Of a stretch of DNA of 64,000 nt, positions 46,409 to 59,152 are shown in pieces. This DNA is from Capitulum mitella. Taxonomy: Eukaryota; Arthropoda; Thecostraca; Pollicipedomorpha; Pollicipedidae. Under the pieces are notes generated by a model. That model ran no database searches, was not told where the DNA came from, and was given only the letters and a program-made list of their open reading frames with translations. The number at the start of each line of letters is the position of its first letter. Positions within the stretch are counted from its first letter, which is position 1. Both the position numbers and the translations under genes were made by a program. The stretch spans positions 19,882,997 to 19,946,996 of the forward strand of contig CP099843.1 in the NCBI GenBank assembly GCA_030062745.1, in the 5' to 3' direction.

Positions 46409-47331
46409 GCTAGTTGCGGCTCAGCTTTATGGGTCTTCCTTAAGTATCTTTGAATGATCTTGCCATTTCTCAACAAAACCGATGAAGAACCTTTGAGCCT
46501 GTATCGTCCCATGAAGCATCTCGGTTGTCGCGGAAAAGAAGTATAAGCTCTTCGTCCTCTCACCAATGCGCAAAAGGCTTTCGGAAGTGGCATCAAATTT
46601 CTCTGCGGCTCGGCGAAATCATGTGGCCCTGACGGCTTCTTGGAAAGTGGCGTCGCTCATCTTGTCAGATCGTTTTCCTGGAGTTCGCGATGTGGCGTGG
46701 TAGGCAAGTGGCCCATAGCAACTCGGAAACTCGTCAGGAGACATACCCAGACGAGTCTATCCGAGGAGACCCGCAGATAAATACTTGATGAGATGAGGGG
46801 TGGAACTATTTGATAATACCGAGTGCCCACGGAAAATGTAGCGTAAATAAAGTATCCGTAAGGAAATCTGTTTATCTCATACCATTTGCGTTTGATTTAG
46901 CTCATATTTGGCCTAATCGTAAACATGTTCTTTACTATGTGTTGGGCATGGCTTTGTAAGATTCAAGACACAAACAATGCCAGCGAAAGTTTACACCAAA
47001 TTTGCTCCAAGTGTGCTGCGTCGACGGCGGCCCGCTGTTAGTTACAATGAGCTCCGGAATTGTCCATGCATATTTGCGGGCACGTTATCTTTACAGTAGC
47101 CCCAACGGAACACGTGAAGATGGTTAAGATCGGCCAAGTGCGAGGCCGTCCGGTTCGATGCAAAATCATGCAAGTTTTTGTCAAATAAAAGGTGTCTGAA
47201 TAACATTTAAGGCATTCGGTCATCATCCGTCAGAAGAAGCGACTGGCAAGGTAACTGTGTTCCCATCTCGCCTTACATAATAATTTTAATCCAGTTATCC
47301 TAGCCCCAGGTCATCGACCCTTTAACCCTAT
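46409..47331. other. No recognised gene
   Basis: May include more of the LINE to the right (a minus-strand frame ends at 46596), but I could not recognise motifs. The remainder is featureless. Confidence 0.35.
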
Positions 47332-48553
47332 TCGCCATATTTTTTTCTGAGAACTACGCGTCCGTTTTGGTCGCAACGAACAACTGATTCGCCATGACGT
47401 AAACCACATTTTCTATGAAAAGCAGTTTCGAAAATCTTTCCGAAAAAAAGATTTTTTTTTCAAAAAGAAAAGGGAAAAGAGAAGAACAGAAACATTCGAA
47501 AATTTTAATCCCGATAAAAACAAGGGCAAAAAGTCCGGAGGTTTTACCATGCTTATTTCAGCTTTGATGTTTATCAGCCAATTTTGGTGAAATCGTTAGT
47601 AACTGAGAAATAGTCGATGAGAATTTTCCTTTGACTCATACGAAATTTTTTTAAATAAAATCCATAGACGTTAAAAGTTTGGAAAATGGAAGGAACATTT
47701 TTTGAAAACCGATTTCACATAAGAGCTCAAAGAATTTTTGTAGCTTGTTCTGAGTTATTGTATGCTTCAGAAATGCTTTGCTGTCATGTCATCGTGCCAT
47801 TGTGTGTCATTGCACCAACATCGTGTCACGTTGTTGGTATAATATTGGTACACGCGATTCTAGAAACATGGAAAACGGGAGCGGTCCTGTCTGCATGTTC
47901 ATCAGGTCAGCTTACAAACTTTGATTTTCAATGACCTCAGAGTCACATGAAATGGCCTTGACGTGATTTCGCAGTGTTTGATAACGTTTCCAATCATTTG
48001 AATTGACTACATTTCTAAGAGTCCTGTTTATGACCGCCGCGATACAGGGTAAGCGCGAACATTTTAGACCGTACCTCTTTGACCCGACTTGACAAAAATC
48101 GGAAACTTCAAATGCAAGTAGAGGGCATTATGAACGTTCACACATGTGTTATATTTCAAAGATAAGTGTTGAGAATACTAACATAAAACCAAATCTTAAG
48201 TTTTGACCTTGACCTGACTTAGTGAAATCACCTCAGGCCAACAAAAATATTTCTGTGTTTTCCCAGTTAAGTGCCTATGAAATGGCAAAAGTTTTAAGCC
48301 CTGTGTTTAGAATTCCTTTTTTGCAGCCATTTTTTCTTTTACCTTCAGCATTGCAACAAATGGCCTGAGGTGCTTCACAAAAGCTTGACTTGGCTCCGCC
48401 CCTGATCAAACTAAAGTTATGAAAATTTTACGTAATACGGTAGATAAAGGAAGCAGGAAAAGTCGCCAGGTTTTGTGGAACTGTCTCAGAAGCCCTGGAA
48501 AAGGCGAGCAAAAAACTGGAGGGGGCTTCTGAAGCCCCCTCCACCAGGGGTTT
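47332..48553 (+). mobile_element. Family A element, diverged copy A4
   Basis: Begins TTAACCCTATTC at 47332. It follows the family A order: the GAACTAC block, the CGCAAC..CGATTCGCCATGACGT-like block, GTAAACCACATTTT, TGACCTTGACCTGACTT, and GCCTGAGGTGC..TGGCTCCGCCCC. Near its right end is a perfect hairpin GGAGGGGGCTTC/GAAGCCCCCTCC (48518-48542). The right TIR and TTAA are decayed. It differs from A1-A3 far more than they do from each other, so it is older or a sister subfamily. Confidence 0.75.
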
Positions 48554-49249
48554 CGATTTGTATTCTTTTGAGAGGGCCCTGGCCCACCCAATGTTGATTT
48601 GGCCCCCCCCCCCCAGTGTTGGTTTGGGCTCCCAATGTTTCCTTCCGGTTTTAAAGGAAAATAAGTAATAAGAACAAAAAGAACGGCCGCATTAGACAAC
48701 AGATAGAAAGTAAAGAATAAAGTGCAAAGCGATGTATCTATCCATCTTTATACCTTCTATTTATACATATACCTCCATGCAAGTGGTTAATAGGATTTTT
48801 TCATAAATAATAACAAAAAAATTGTACTTTTCCGATGGCCAAAATAAAATGTACTAAACCCATTGAGAAAACCAAATTTGGAAGGAGGTTTGGTTGTCAG
48901 GCCATCGGCTCCCCCCCCCCGCAACCATTTTACAAATCGCCATCCCTGGCCTCCACCTTATGGGAATAGGCTTAAATGCAGCAGGGCTCCGCACAAAATG
49001 TGTTGCGCTAAACACACCGAGAATTCTTCCATTCCAAGGGAGCAACGGCCTCTGTCAGTACCTGTTTCTTGCTTCCCAACAGCACCAGGCTTTTTTGTCT
49101 TTTCCGCGAACATGCAGATCTCTGGATCGTTATTTTCCTTTCCGTCAAGCCTTTGGAGCTATTCAGACCCCCTTTTACCATGTCTGGCGGTTTTCGCCCG
49201 GACATACCCCGGTCTCGGGCTAGTGTCCAAACGTTCCCAGCCTCCGTCT
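48554..49249. other. No recognised gene; C-runs
   Basis: Homopolymer C tracts at about 48602-48614 and 48910-48920. Frames on both strands overlap and match nothing known. Confidence 0.4.
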
Positions 49250-49690
49250 GGCTGCTCCCAGACACCTGATTTTGTCGTGATCGCAGCGTGAAGGGCTCCG
49301 TCGGGCGGCGGCCGCCACTGTGGTGCGTCCGTGCCGGCCGGCCCACCGCCGAGTTTTCCCTCTTCTTATGATCGGAGGGTGAAAGCCGGCGCCGGCTGCC
49401 GGCTGTGCGACCCGTTACGGCGCCCGAGCCCGCGTGGCAACAGCGGTGGGTCGCCGACCCAGACAGACGGCCGACGCACGACCTCACCCGCGGCTACGGT
49501 TCACTGCAGTCAGCTGGCGAGCGCCGCCGGCGACGCCTGGCGGCGCCGGCCGCCGTTAGCGCTCTATTTACGAGCCGCGCGGAAGGCTGGAAAAGGGATG
49601 CGGCCGTGCATGACAGGCAGGGGTCTGCGCGCTCCGGCCACTAACTCGGGCTGTTCGACGGTCATGGGCGTAGGAACGGGGGGAGACGGG
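49250..49690. other. GC- and CpG-rich patch
   Basis: Strong G+C and CpG content with open frames in several phases (for example 49331-49723 plus and 49008-49487 minus). The deduced proteins are arginine-, proline- and alanine-rich low-complexity strings, as GC-rich non-coding DNA also gives. It could be a promoter-proximal island or an exon; neither is shown. Confidence 0.35.
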
Positions 49691-50429
49691 GGGCGTGTCC
49701 CTCCCACTTTTTGGGAAAATTAACATTAGTTCTATGGGGAAAAACGTTTGCCCTCCCCCCTCTTCCTGGATGCTCTTACGCCCCCGCCTGCGGTCATCTG
49801 AAATGCTAGGCTGTTGCATGGGTATCCGAATCGTTTTTGTCTGATACTGTTATAAGGTGTTAAATGCGGGGAGCGCATTTAAAAGCGTATTCTGTATCTA
49901 AAGCACAGACGTCATTCCCCGCCAATGACTCCGTGGGCAACAGTGGAAAGTCGGCAATACGTGGAAATTCCTAATGCTTATCCAAATTCCATCGCGCCCG
50001 TGGCAAACGACAACAAAGCTGAGCCCCTTCACGAAATGTCGTTTGTTAGGCGGAGGGTATGCATTTTTAGATTCCCCTCTCCTTCCACGATCTGCGGTAT
50101 CCGTTTAAGACGTTCACGTGCTGTGAGCTTATGACGTCATCAGCAGATATCACGTCAGACGTCATTAGCAAGTGCTGCGCGAATCCGGATCTTTTTTACT
50201 GCGACGTCACTAAAAACTCCGAAATTATTTTGTGATTTTAATTTGATTAATAAAATTGAAAAATGCCCGAATAGCGGTGCAAGGGATAACACCGACAGCT
50301 GATCAGCTGTATCGCAGCTGGCGGAAGGGAGACCGTGCGATTTTAAACCTTCTTCTCAAGGAAAGCACAAACGTGGAATGCTTCAAGACCATCACTCACC
50401 AGATGGTCAACAGCAAGCAAGAAGCTTGC
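49691..50429. other. No recognised gene
   Basis: Includes a cluster of TGACGTCA-type sites at about 50131-50206 (ATGACGTCATCAG, CGTCAGACGTCAT, GCGACGTCAC). No frame or repeat end recognised. Confidence 0.4.
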
Positions 50430-51544
50430 TTAAATCTGCGGGCCGGAAAAACCCCTTAGGTTTTCCGAGCGTTGGAAGAAACGGCGTCGCACAGTGCCGG
50501 AAAGTTTTCAGTGCCTTTTTCGTCACTTATTCTAAATCCTGTGTGCAAATTTGAAGTTCCAAGCAGGTCAGGAGACTGCTCAAGATCAGGTCGACGATGT
50601 CAGCTCCCCTCCCAAAAAAATGGTAAGCATCTTAATTTTTTTCGGTTACGCGGAATTTTACGAAACTTATAGAAGAAGCAGAATGCAATAAACATAACAG
50701 CTTGTGTATTTCGTTTTTTTCGGAAAATCGAAGGTTAATGACCTTGAGTCAGGTCACATTTGGGTATTTCTTGGAGCTTTGGCCTAAATTTAAGGGAATT
50801 TTCGCGGGGTTTTATTTCAGATGTTGTCAAAAACATGGTAAATGGCATATGTTACCATCATGTTACCAGTATCCACATAGCCTTGGCTCAGGTCATGACG
50901 TGATCTAGAAATAACAGTTTTCTGGGGTAGAAATAGACGATGAAATCAGATTTTCCGCAAAAATAGGACCATGTCATACCCATGGTCCAAAGAAGGTCAC
51001 CGGAGGCCAACAAAGGTCGATAACCTCTTGCTACCTCTCTTAACACAGGCTGGCCTTCAGGGTAGTGGCAAAACCTTGTCAAGTGCTTTAGTATGCTACG
51101 GACATCATCTGCAATTCAGTTAGTTACCAAACCACCGGGTAAGTCGAGGCGCGATATATCACAACGTCGCCACAAACATACTTGCACATGACATGAGAGA
51201 GTGCCTTGACCTGACCTCATTGAGTAAATAGGTCATTTGTAATATGAATGATTTCAACGTGTTAATAATCATCGAAGTGTTCCATCAAAATGAAAATCAC
51301 AACGTCGCTCTTCATTTTTTATCTCATTTCGATCCCAGTTCAGACTGACCTATGATGACCCGTGATGACCTCGATATTAACCCAAATTTAAAAACTGTGC
51401 TTATTCGACTCACCTTGATGAGTTCTCTTTGCTGGTGTTTCATTTTCTCTGCGCGACGTACAGAACCTGACCTCCTGGGGAAGGATATTCCCCTCCCCCT
51501 GGCCGAGCAAAGGGCGTCTTTAGATCCCGTCGAGCACCGGTTAA
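50430..51544 (+). mobile_element. Possible TTAA-flanked element (family F)
   Basis: TTAA at 50430-50433 and 51541-51544. Just inside the left is a hairpin GGAAAAACCCCTTAGGTTTTCC, and near the right a hairpin GGGGAAGGATATTCCCC. The interior carries TGACCT/AGGTCA hexamers (TGACCTTGAGTCAGGTCA near 50740). Terminal bases are not clearly inverted repeats, and no second copy is in the window, so this is tentative. Confidence 0.4.
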
Positions 51545-54428
51545 ACAGTCTTGAATGAATGTCTTGAACTGAGCTTCAGACTAGAGTGGTAAAAATTGGT
51601 CGAGAACGACATTCTAAGTATTCCACTGTAGCCATTGCTGTAGTATATGGCAGTTCGGCATGCGCTTCTCATGCTTTGTTTGAAAACTAACCAGCTGGAA
51701 GAGATTACTCATGGATGAACCTTTTCGGAGTTTGCATGCATACAGTTGCACAGCTTGCGGAGTAAACAGCGTATGTTATGAGAGCCCAAATAACTATTCC
51801 GGTATCAATTGACATCCCCTACGCCAGTGGCCTCAGTTACTAAGCTAGGAAAAAAGACCTCAGTTGCAAAAAAGGGCGCGATTGACGGTACCTGCACATT
51901 AGAATGATGGTGTTTTGATAGGGAAAAATTCCAAAGACATTGGGTGGAATCGAAAGTTTACCCACAGGTCAGTTCAATGACGAAGAAAGCAAGAAAATCC
52001 AGAAGACTGACCAGTTAGCAAGAATACACTAAATCATTAGTATTTGATTAGTACTGGAAATAAATCTCCCATACTGAGCTGACGGAAACCTGCCCCATGG
52101 TTTATTTCCCCCTTCGCTGGGCCGGCCTCTGTATTCAGCGTCACCGGGCCGGGGAATGAGAGGTTCATGAGAACCCCCAAGATCTCGAGAACTCTTAGCC
52201 CCATAGAAAAAAATTTAAAAAAAAAAACACCGTTGGAAGGCCTTGGAGAAATTAGAAGAAAGCACATAGATTTTTTAATATGGTCAGTTTTAAGGTCACC
52301 AGAGGTATCTTAGGCAGCATTACCATGTTGGCAAAATTGGCAGAAAACTTTTATGACGAAGGCTTCTACGCGGCTCAAAAAGAGCTTAACAGGACAAAAG
52401 AAGACGTGATTTACCTGCGCGAGGCGGAAAAGGGCACTCGAGGCCAAATTTGACCAACCATTTCAAGGAACGCGGAAAATGAAGGTAAAACATTGTCTTT
52501 CTCTAAGGGCAGGGTTCTCGTTTTTTCTGAATGAGTAACCATGTGCTTTGGCTGGAATACGTCGCAAATGTGTCTGGCTAACATATTGAGCCTGCAGCTA
52601 TGAATTTAGTCAAGCAATGTCAACGGAGGTCAAGGCACTGACTCCTTTACGTCGGGTGCTTCTGGTGACTGTTGTATCATCTGCCTCATTACCATTGGCC
52701 AGACACGGTGCGGCATAAAATTCTATACCATCGAATAAAGTAATATCACTTCTGCGTCATGAAACCCCTGCCCCAAAATATTCTTCACGTAAGTCACTCA
52801 GATACCGGGCGTCGGGCCCGGCCACAAAGCGAAAGCCTAATATTTGTAGGGACATTGTTTTCGCAACGTCCAGAGTTTCTACTGCGGTGGCCGAAAGCAA
52901 AAGGATTGAGGCGGTACAAAGTGTATAGAAAGAAGGCATGGGCAAAGGTCTTATCTATGTGGTCATAAGAACTGTTTTTGCATTGAAAACAAGCGTAATA
53001 TTTCGAATGTCAAATCGGACCTGAGGCAGATGGGACTGTGTCAACCTTGGTATGTATAAGCTTTTGTCATATATTCTGTGCTTCCGAAGAACATATGACT
53101 ACTAATAAACATTTCAGGAATGTAAGCCAAAGGATTGTACTCCACTGTGAGTTTGAAAATTCAGTATGAAACGTCACCTGGCCCCAGGTCACCGGTCAAC
53201 GGATACAGTTACGTAAGCAAATGGCGCAAGAAGCACCAAGGTGTATATCCAAGCTTCACAACTGCTGAACCAGTCCTTCAAAAACAACAGCAAAAACAAT
53301 CTCAACAGCAAAGGTGAAAATGGCCGAAAGTTCAGCTGAACATTGACTTGGAAAGTCCCACAATATTACAGATTGCAGAATGTTCCATTTTTATGTTTTA
53401 TCAGTCCCCCAAGTTTCATGTCCATCGATAACTTTCACAAACCTGAGGTGACCTTGAGCAAAAAAATGTACTCATTGCTGACTCAGTGTTGTATCTCTGC
53501 GCAAGTGTCGTATTTCTGCGCGTTTTCCTTTTCTGGCCAGCCTCGGAAAACGAGAAGTGGGTCGCAGGATCCCTGGCTCGGTGAAGCTTAATGCCTGTCT
53601 TTTCTAAGAATCTCATCGATTCTTGGGTGCCTTGTCTTCGCTGCATTGGTTAGACGGTCAGAACCGTGCCTCGAGGGGACTGATCTGTTTTCGACACAGG
53701 ACAAGATGATTGGGACTGAGGAGATAATGCGCTCACACATCAAGTCCTCAGAGTGGTCTTTGAGGCAGACAATTAAAGGCCGACAGAACAATCCTGAAAT
53801 AAATGTTTTTTTAGTAACAAAGGGACATTTTACTCCTATATATGTCGAGAAAAACTAAATCAAAAAGCATATAAGGAAATTATATTAGGGAATCATGTCA
53901 TCGTTACGATGCTTTAACTAACACATATATGAAATTGACCTAGGTAGTAACTATCAGTATTTACCTTGCTCAGTGTTGTTACTTCGGTTTCTGAAACAAA
54001 CACGAAATTTCGCAACCTTCATCGCTTAGAAAGCTTAATCGAAGAATCACTACCACAATGTTAAATATTTCCACGACGTTTAAATAAATCATTCAGTTCT
54101 CCCGCCAACACGTTGTCCTGTGCTATCGAGATGACCGTGGACTGTTTTCTCTGTGCTTATATAATGCCTTCCTGGTCTCTTTGTGGCTGTCGAGGGCGGG
54201 CCCCAGACCGGTCTAATTGCCCACCATCATGGCGACATTTTGGGCTCAAGGATGGCAGGTACGCCTTCTCGGATTCCTTGCCGACGGGAGACATGAGATT
54301 TGTGGCGTTGATTCTAAATGTGTGATTTGTCTCCTGCGCACGGAAACGAATGCTGGAATGCTTGCTTACACAGGCCGTCATAATTTCGCCTCACAGTTAC
54401 CACCCCGAACTGTTGCCGGTGGTTGCTA
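51545..54428. other. No recognised gene; scattered AGGTCA hexamers
   Basis: Parts of 52290-53580 resemble the interiors of the TTAA families in their AGGTCA/TGACCT content but lack recognisable ends. Frames are short and overlapping. Confidence 0.35.
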
Positions 54429-54638
54429 TTCACAGAAGAGCTGCACTTTCCGATTGTAACAGTTCACAGGCAAGCTGTTCGTCTCGATAGTGACTGTTCA
54501 CAAACAAGCTGTTCTTCCCTGCAGTGATGGTTAGCAGACAAGCTGTTCTTCACGGCGGTGATTACTCACAAACGAACTGTTCTTGGCAGTGACGGCAGTG
54601 ACCCTTCTCAGACGAGCTGTTCTAGCCGGCGATGGCTG
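54429..54638 (+). repeat. 34-bp minisatellite, six units
   Basis: Units start at 54429, 54463, 54497, 54531, 54565 and 54605, all 34 bp except the fifth (40 bp, with a repeated GGCAGTGAC). Consensus phrases are TTCACAnACAAGCTGTTCTT and GCAGTGATGG. The first unit is the most diverged, the usual edge pattern. Confidence 0.9.
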
Positions 54639-55279
54639 TACCGGTGACCGTGTCGATCGATTGACCGGGACATGCTGAGATCATAAGCCACAGGTCGTAC
54701 CGCGTGGACAGCCCCAGCCAGACCGCCACTCAGGAGATTCAACAACAGCGTCCGTCAAGCTGGCCACGTACAGAGAGCAAAGGTTAATCCTCGTCCTACC
54801 GCATGGAGGGAATAGCGATCGGGCAAACCCATGCCATTTATCCGTGCAGCTTTGGAACGGAACGTAGCAGCTAAATGGGAATTTAATTGTCCGAGTTTTA
54901 TGCACTTCCGCGTATTTGGAGGCCCATCTCATTCTGGGTCATGACGGTCCGCAAATGTAAAACGTCAATTTCAAAGGTATATCCCATGCTTTCGCAATTT
55001 TGTCGTATTAACTGGCCCATTTTTACGACATCTGGAAACGTCTGGGTCACCTGGGAATGGTCCAGGCGCCTCCAGACGTCTCCATGACTTTTCTAACTCG
55101 ACAGTTCGTGTAATGCGCGGAAGATGACGTCACTGGCTGACAACGCGAGCATGGCGGCCATGGGTCGGCGGTCAGCGTGAGCGTTTGGGTTAGTCATACG
55201 TGGGTTCTGTGGAATAAAGACTGGAAGAACCAGACAAAAAACGACGTTTTACAATAACAGCTCTCCTGCGAGATATTAG
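54639..55279. other. No recognised gene
   Basis: Moderate composition, leading into the GC-rich patch. Nothing recognised. Confidence 0.4.
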
Positions 55280-56050
55280 ATATCATCCAATATTTCTCAG
55301 TTTGCTTTTTCGGGAGCATTTAACGTTTCTCCTTAACGTGTCGATTCGTGCTGACGTGGAGGACGTCCAGCCGGACGGAGGCACACATCCGGCTGTCGGA
55401 GCCGTGCCGTCGCCGACCGTCCGACCGCCGTCCCCGCTCCCCCAATATTGTCCTCCATACGGCGTGTCCACCGTCATTACCGGCGGCGGCGTCCAATTAC
55501 AGTCAGGTGGAGGCCCGGCGGCCGGCTCCGTCCGACCTGCAGCCCCCGACCCCGGCCGCTCGGCCGGCGGACGTGTCGGTCCGCCGCCCCACCGCTATAT
55601 TACCCGGGGTCGGCCGCCAGCACGGCAGTACGCGGCTGAGGCCAGTCTGGCGAGGTCTGGTCCAGGACCAGGGGACGCAGCGACCGCCGCCGGCGCCGCG
55701 TTCGTGCTGTGAACCGGTCGACAAAGCGCAGGCGCCAAGCGAAGACGGCGCGGCGCCGCGCGAACTCGGACGTCGGCCGCCGAGGCGCGCGGCCGCGGAG
55801 TGAGAGGGCGCAGTCGGAGGGCGCCGCGTCCGGCCACGTCTGGCCTGCTCGCGACATGGGGAGACCGACGGGCAACGGCGTCGAACCGGCCATGGAGAAG
55901 GGTATCGCCCGAGCCGGCAGCCTCCACTCGACCGGCCAGCGAACGCGAGCCGACAGCTGTGGCTACACGTGGCACAAAGGTGAGATGGCCGCCGGCCGCC
56001 GTCGGCGCCGACAGGTGGCTTCCGACAATGGTCTCACGACTTGGTGAACA
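55280..56050. other. Large GC- and CpG-rich patch, possible exon or CpG island
   Basis: The strongest CpG patch of the window. The plus frame 55302-55712 includes DVEDVQPDGGTHPAVGAVPS and PLPQYCPPYGVSTVITGGGV, which reads more like a real proline-rich protein segment than the other frames. However, an overlapping plus frame (55348-55803) is open equally far. No domain is recognised. It may be a host exon or a promoter island; transcript data would decide. Confidence 0.3.
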
Positions 56051-56629
56051 TGCTGAGCGCCGGGCGGTGACTTCATGTAGGGAAGCTCATGAGGGTGCAG
56101 TGCTTCCTGAGAATACCCGCTGCTCAGAATCAGGCCATTGCACTGTGTGATGTATCACCAAAATCAAATTTATTCTCAGATCTTACGTACCATAACCGTT
56201 CTATGCGTTACAAAGCCCTTTTCACATCTTGCATTAAATTGTTATCCTCTTGCGGTGCCTCCACAAGTTCATTTTATTGAGTGAGTCTGGTAATATAATT
56301 ACCAAGGATATCACCATCGACCAATAATTGAAGGCCGAGTTCAGATGGCTAAGTTCTGGATAACATCAGTTAAGGATGGCATTTCAGGACGAAATTATTT
56401 GATAACGAGGGCGGTGAAACGCATTGGTGCTTTTATGAAGGAGCTCTCTACGCAACGTTCGCGGACAGTATGCTGCGCGGATGTTCGAGGGCGCTCTCCT
56501 CGCGTTTCCTCGTCTGGAACACAAGCGCCCTGTGGCACGAACTCTCTGTTCTGTTGAATTTTGTCCGCGCTTCGGACATAGCATTTCCAAGACTTCGAAT
56601 ATGGTTTTGTCTTTATACACTGGATGAGC
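56051..56629. other. No recognised gene
   Basis: Unremarkable sequence with short frames only, between the GC-rich patch and the tandem duplication. Confidence 0.4.
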
Positions 56630-56930
56630 AAAGATCACAACGGAAAGGAAAGTATTGCGTAGAATCAGTAAATTGTTCGCGTGTGGCCATATCAACGCTC
56701 GAACAAGCGCCACTGGCGTCGACCATTGCCACAGAGTACTTTTGTCAGAAAGCGGTCAGCCAGCTATGACTGACCGTAAACCGATGAGGAATGGCAAGCG
56801 TTACGTAAATCCAGTCACTTGCTCGCGTGAGGGCATCCCCACGCTCGAACTAACGTCACTGGCATTTTTCATTGTCACAGAGCACTTCTCGTTAGAAAGC
56901 GTTCGGCCAGCTATGACGGACCGTTGCCAT
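56630..56930 (+). repeat. Tandem duplication of a 146-bp unit
   Basis: Units at about 56637-56775 and 56783-56925 share AACGCTCGAAC/CACGCTCGAAC, CATTG(C/T)CACAGAG, GAAAGCG(G/T)TC and GGCCAGCTATGAC-type blocks. Both can be read as R(K/N)GK..V..V.CSR..I.TLE..LA..IATE(Y/H)F..(E/K).V, but the spacing of 146 is not a multiple of three, so they lie in different frames. The shared reading may be coincidence or the trace of a coding repeat. Confidence 0.7.
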
Positions 56931-57590
56931 CTGCCATCCGCTCAATATTCTTCCCTGTTCTCCACGTGCTTGGTGGCCTGGAAACGGTGCAAATTTTCGC
57001 CAGTGTTGAAATGGAGCCGACTGGTGGAGTGTGACTCACCCGACGTGAGTCTGCTGTAAACCTCTGCTCACAGGTGATTTTCACTACTCAGTCTGGGCAG
57101 GCAGTGGGTACCGGAACAGGATTTTAGAACAATGAGGACACGGAATGACACGGTTTTCGTAGCCAGCCCTGCGGCCCACCGCTTGGCCAGCGTTGATGGT
57201 CAGTTTTGCTAAGAAGTGAAGAATAAGGAGAGACGTTCCCACTCCATGTCTGCCTTCGGCGCGGAGGCAGACACTCAGTGATTGGAGCAAAGGACCATAT
57301 ACAAGCCAGAAATACTGGTGATATTGGCCATTGCTGATTCGCGTACCTTTACTCAGATGCTATTGTAACGTGAAGGTAAAAAGAACGTCGCGCGTGCAAT
57401 ATGGAAACGTGGTCGTGTTGCCCCTTCGATATTTAGCGAAGACCATGGTCCATCGGCGCGTAAATCCTGTCTGACTACCTCACGGGCTCAGCAAAAGCTC
57501 GTGACATCGGATTAAAAGTAGCAGCTTATCTGTCTGTACAAGCACTCCCAAAATACCGGGCAATCCCTTTCGGATCCTTTATCGCCACCT
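56931..57590. other. No recognised gene
   Basis: No domain, repeat end or RNA gene recognised between the tandem duplication and the next GC-rich patch. Confidence 0.4.
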
Positions 57591-58000
57591 AATTTGCAGA
57601 GCTTTGGTGTCCGAGGTCTTAAAAGGGCATTTGGACCGTTGGGGGCTGTTTGGCTGTTGAACCGGTGGAGAGTGGGCTGGTGGCGCCGTGCCATGTGCCC
57701 GGCCAGTCAGCTGACGGGAGCAGAGGCAACCGACCGCAGACGGCTGTTCGGGCCGCGCCAGACCGCAGCCCGATACTTCTCCGTATCCGGAGCTCCGCGG
57801 GCGGTCCGCTTGGCGCTCCCCAGAACTCCAGCCGGCACTCGGCATCAGCTCAGCAGGCGGCTCGGCACAGCTTCGCAGGCGCCCCCAGCCGACGTGTGGC
57901 TCCGCTCCGTCTGGTGGCGCGAGCCGCCGGCTGGTGCACCGGCCGGGCGGGCGCTAGTCTTCTTCGAGAAGCCGGCTGTGTCTACACGATAGCTCTGTAA
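57591..58000. other. GC- and CpG-rich patch
   Basis: Open in three frames over about 400 bp. Deduced strings are arginine-, alanine- and proline-rich with no known domain. Possibly exonic or a promoter island, undecided. Confidence 0.3.
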
Positions 58001-58655
58001 TCAGAGTTGTTTACGCGGTGGGCTGCACTCCACGCTTAACCCGTGATGAGTGAAACAAACGGCCGATGCCACGCGACTTTGATGCCAGGTGTGACCGCGT
58101 GAGTCCACTGGGCTCCACCACGCGCGTCGAGGGGTCAGTCCTGAAGGTAGTAAACAGAGCAAAGATGTGTTTTACGATTAGTGGTGGGGCTTTTTGCAAA
58201 CAGCGTTGTCTAGAGGTCAGTTTGAAAACAGCCGTTGCGAAATGGGAGTTGCATCAAGGTAAATGAGGTGACTCTTGGGACCAGTCGACCGATGTCAGCG
58301 GTGGGGTGCGAAAGACCCAGTTTCTGCTCCAGCGTGGCCCGGGCTAGGCATGGTTTGTTCAAGCTGAACAGGGACGTCTAGAGGCGGCTCAAGGAGTCTC
58401 AGCTGGTCACCCTCTGCGGCTTCGGTGAACCCAGGCGCTCTTCAGTGCTAAGGCTAAATTATAAACCTAATTAAATCCTTCAGAACTGACCTCAGATTAC
58501 ACGGGATTATGTGAATGACGTGGGACGGGGAGATCGCGCCCTTGGGAACACGATGGGATTTGACAGCTTCGTGATCAGGACTCGAAGCAAAGCAAGACGT
58601 CACCCAGGCACAGGACGTCAAAGAGATAAACAAGACGAATTCACGTCTGCACACG
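58001..58655. other. No recognised gene
   Basis: Ordinary composition; short frames only, none recognised. Confidence 0.4.
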
Positions 58656-59074
58656 TTGATTTTTCCCGGTTACGATGCGCCTGACCATCTCCTGTATGCT
58701 GGAGTGGCGGAAGCACGGAAAACGTGGCCGACTTCTCCGTCGAAGACGTCGCAGGCAGCTGTCCAGGAGGGGAGCCCGGCGTCGGCCGCCGAGACGACCG
58801 TCACCGGCTCGGGGCTCGGGTGGCCGCTGGTACCGGCCAGGCTGAGCTCGGCGCCGTCATCGACCGCTGCTTCCGCGCCGAGCTGCGGTCAGTTCGTGAC
58901 GGCCAAGGCCGGCGGCGCCCGCAGCTCACCGCCAAACGCGCGAGTCCCGGCGTGGAAACGAGAACGGAGGGCAAGGAAAGGAGAGCTGAACAAGCCAAGA
59001 GAAAACGAGACAAAACATTTATAATGTGTTTACAGAGAGAGGAGAGGTTTCTATGGGACAAAAATATAGCGTAG
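58656..59074. other. GC-rich patch with two long overlapping plus-strand frames
   Basis: Two frames stay open for about 350-370 bp. One reads TWPTSPSKTSQAAVQEGSPA with a lysine/arginine-rich end (WKRERRARKGELNKPRENE), the other MADFSVEDVAGSCPGGEPGV. They cannot both be coding and neither has a known domain. If coding, this is an exon of an unrecognised gene. Confidence 0.25.
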
Positions 59075-59121
59075 AAACCACGGTCTACAGCTGAAAGTGT
59101 TTAGCTTTTGTTCGGGAGAGC

Positions 59122-59152
59122 GGGGGGGGGGTGCGGGGGGGGGGCGCGTCGG
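59122..59152 (+). repeat. Poly-G runs, G-quadruplex-prone
   Basis: Two runs of about nine to ten G separated by TGC on the plus strand. Enough G-tracts for a quadruplex; no function implied. Confidence 0.8.

Noticed and set aside
54429-54638. CRISPR-like array
   Set aside because: Units are contiguous diverged 34-bp tandem repeats without spacers, in animal DNA.
55302-55712. Proline-rich frame that might be a transcription-factor exon
   Set aside because: An overlapping frame is open just as far and no domain is recognised; called only as a GC-rich patch.
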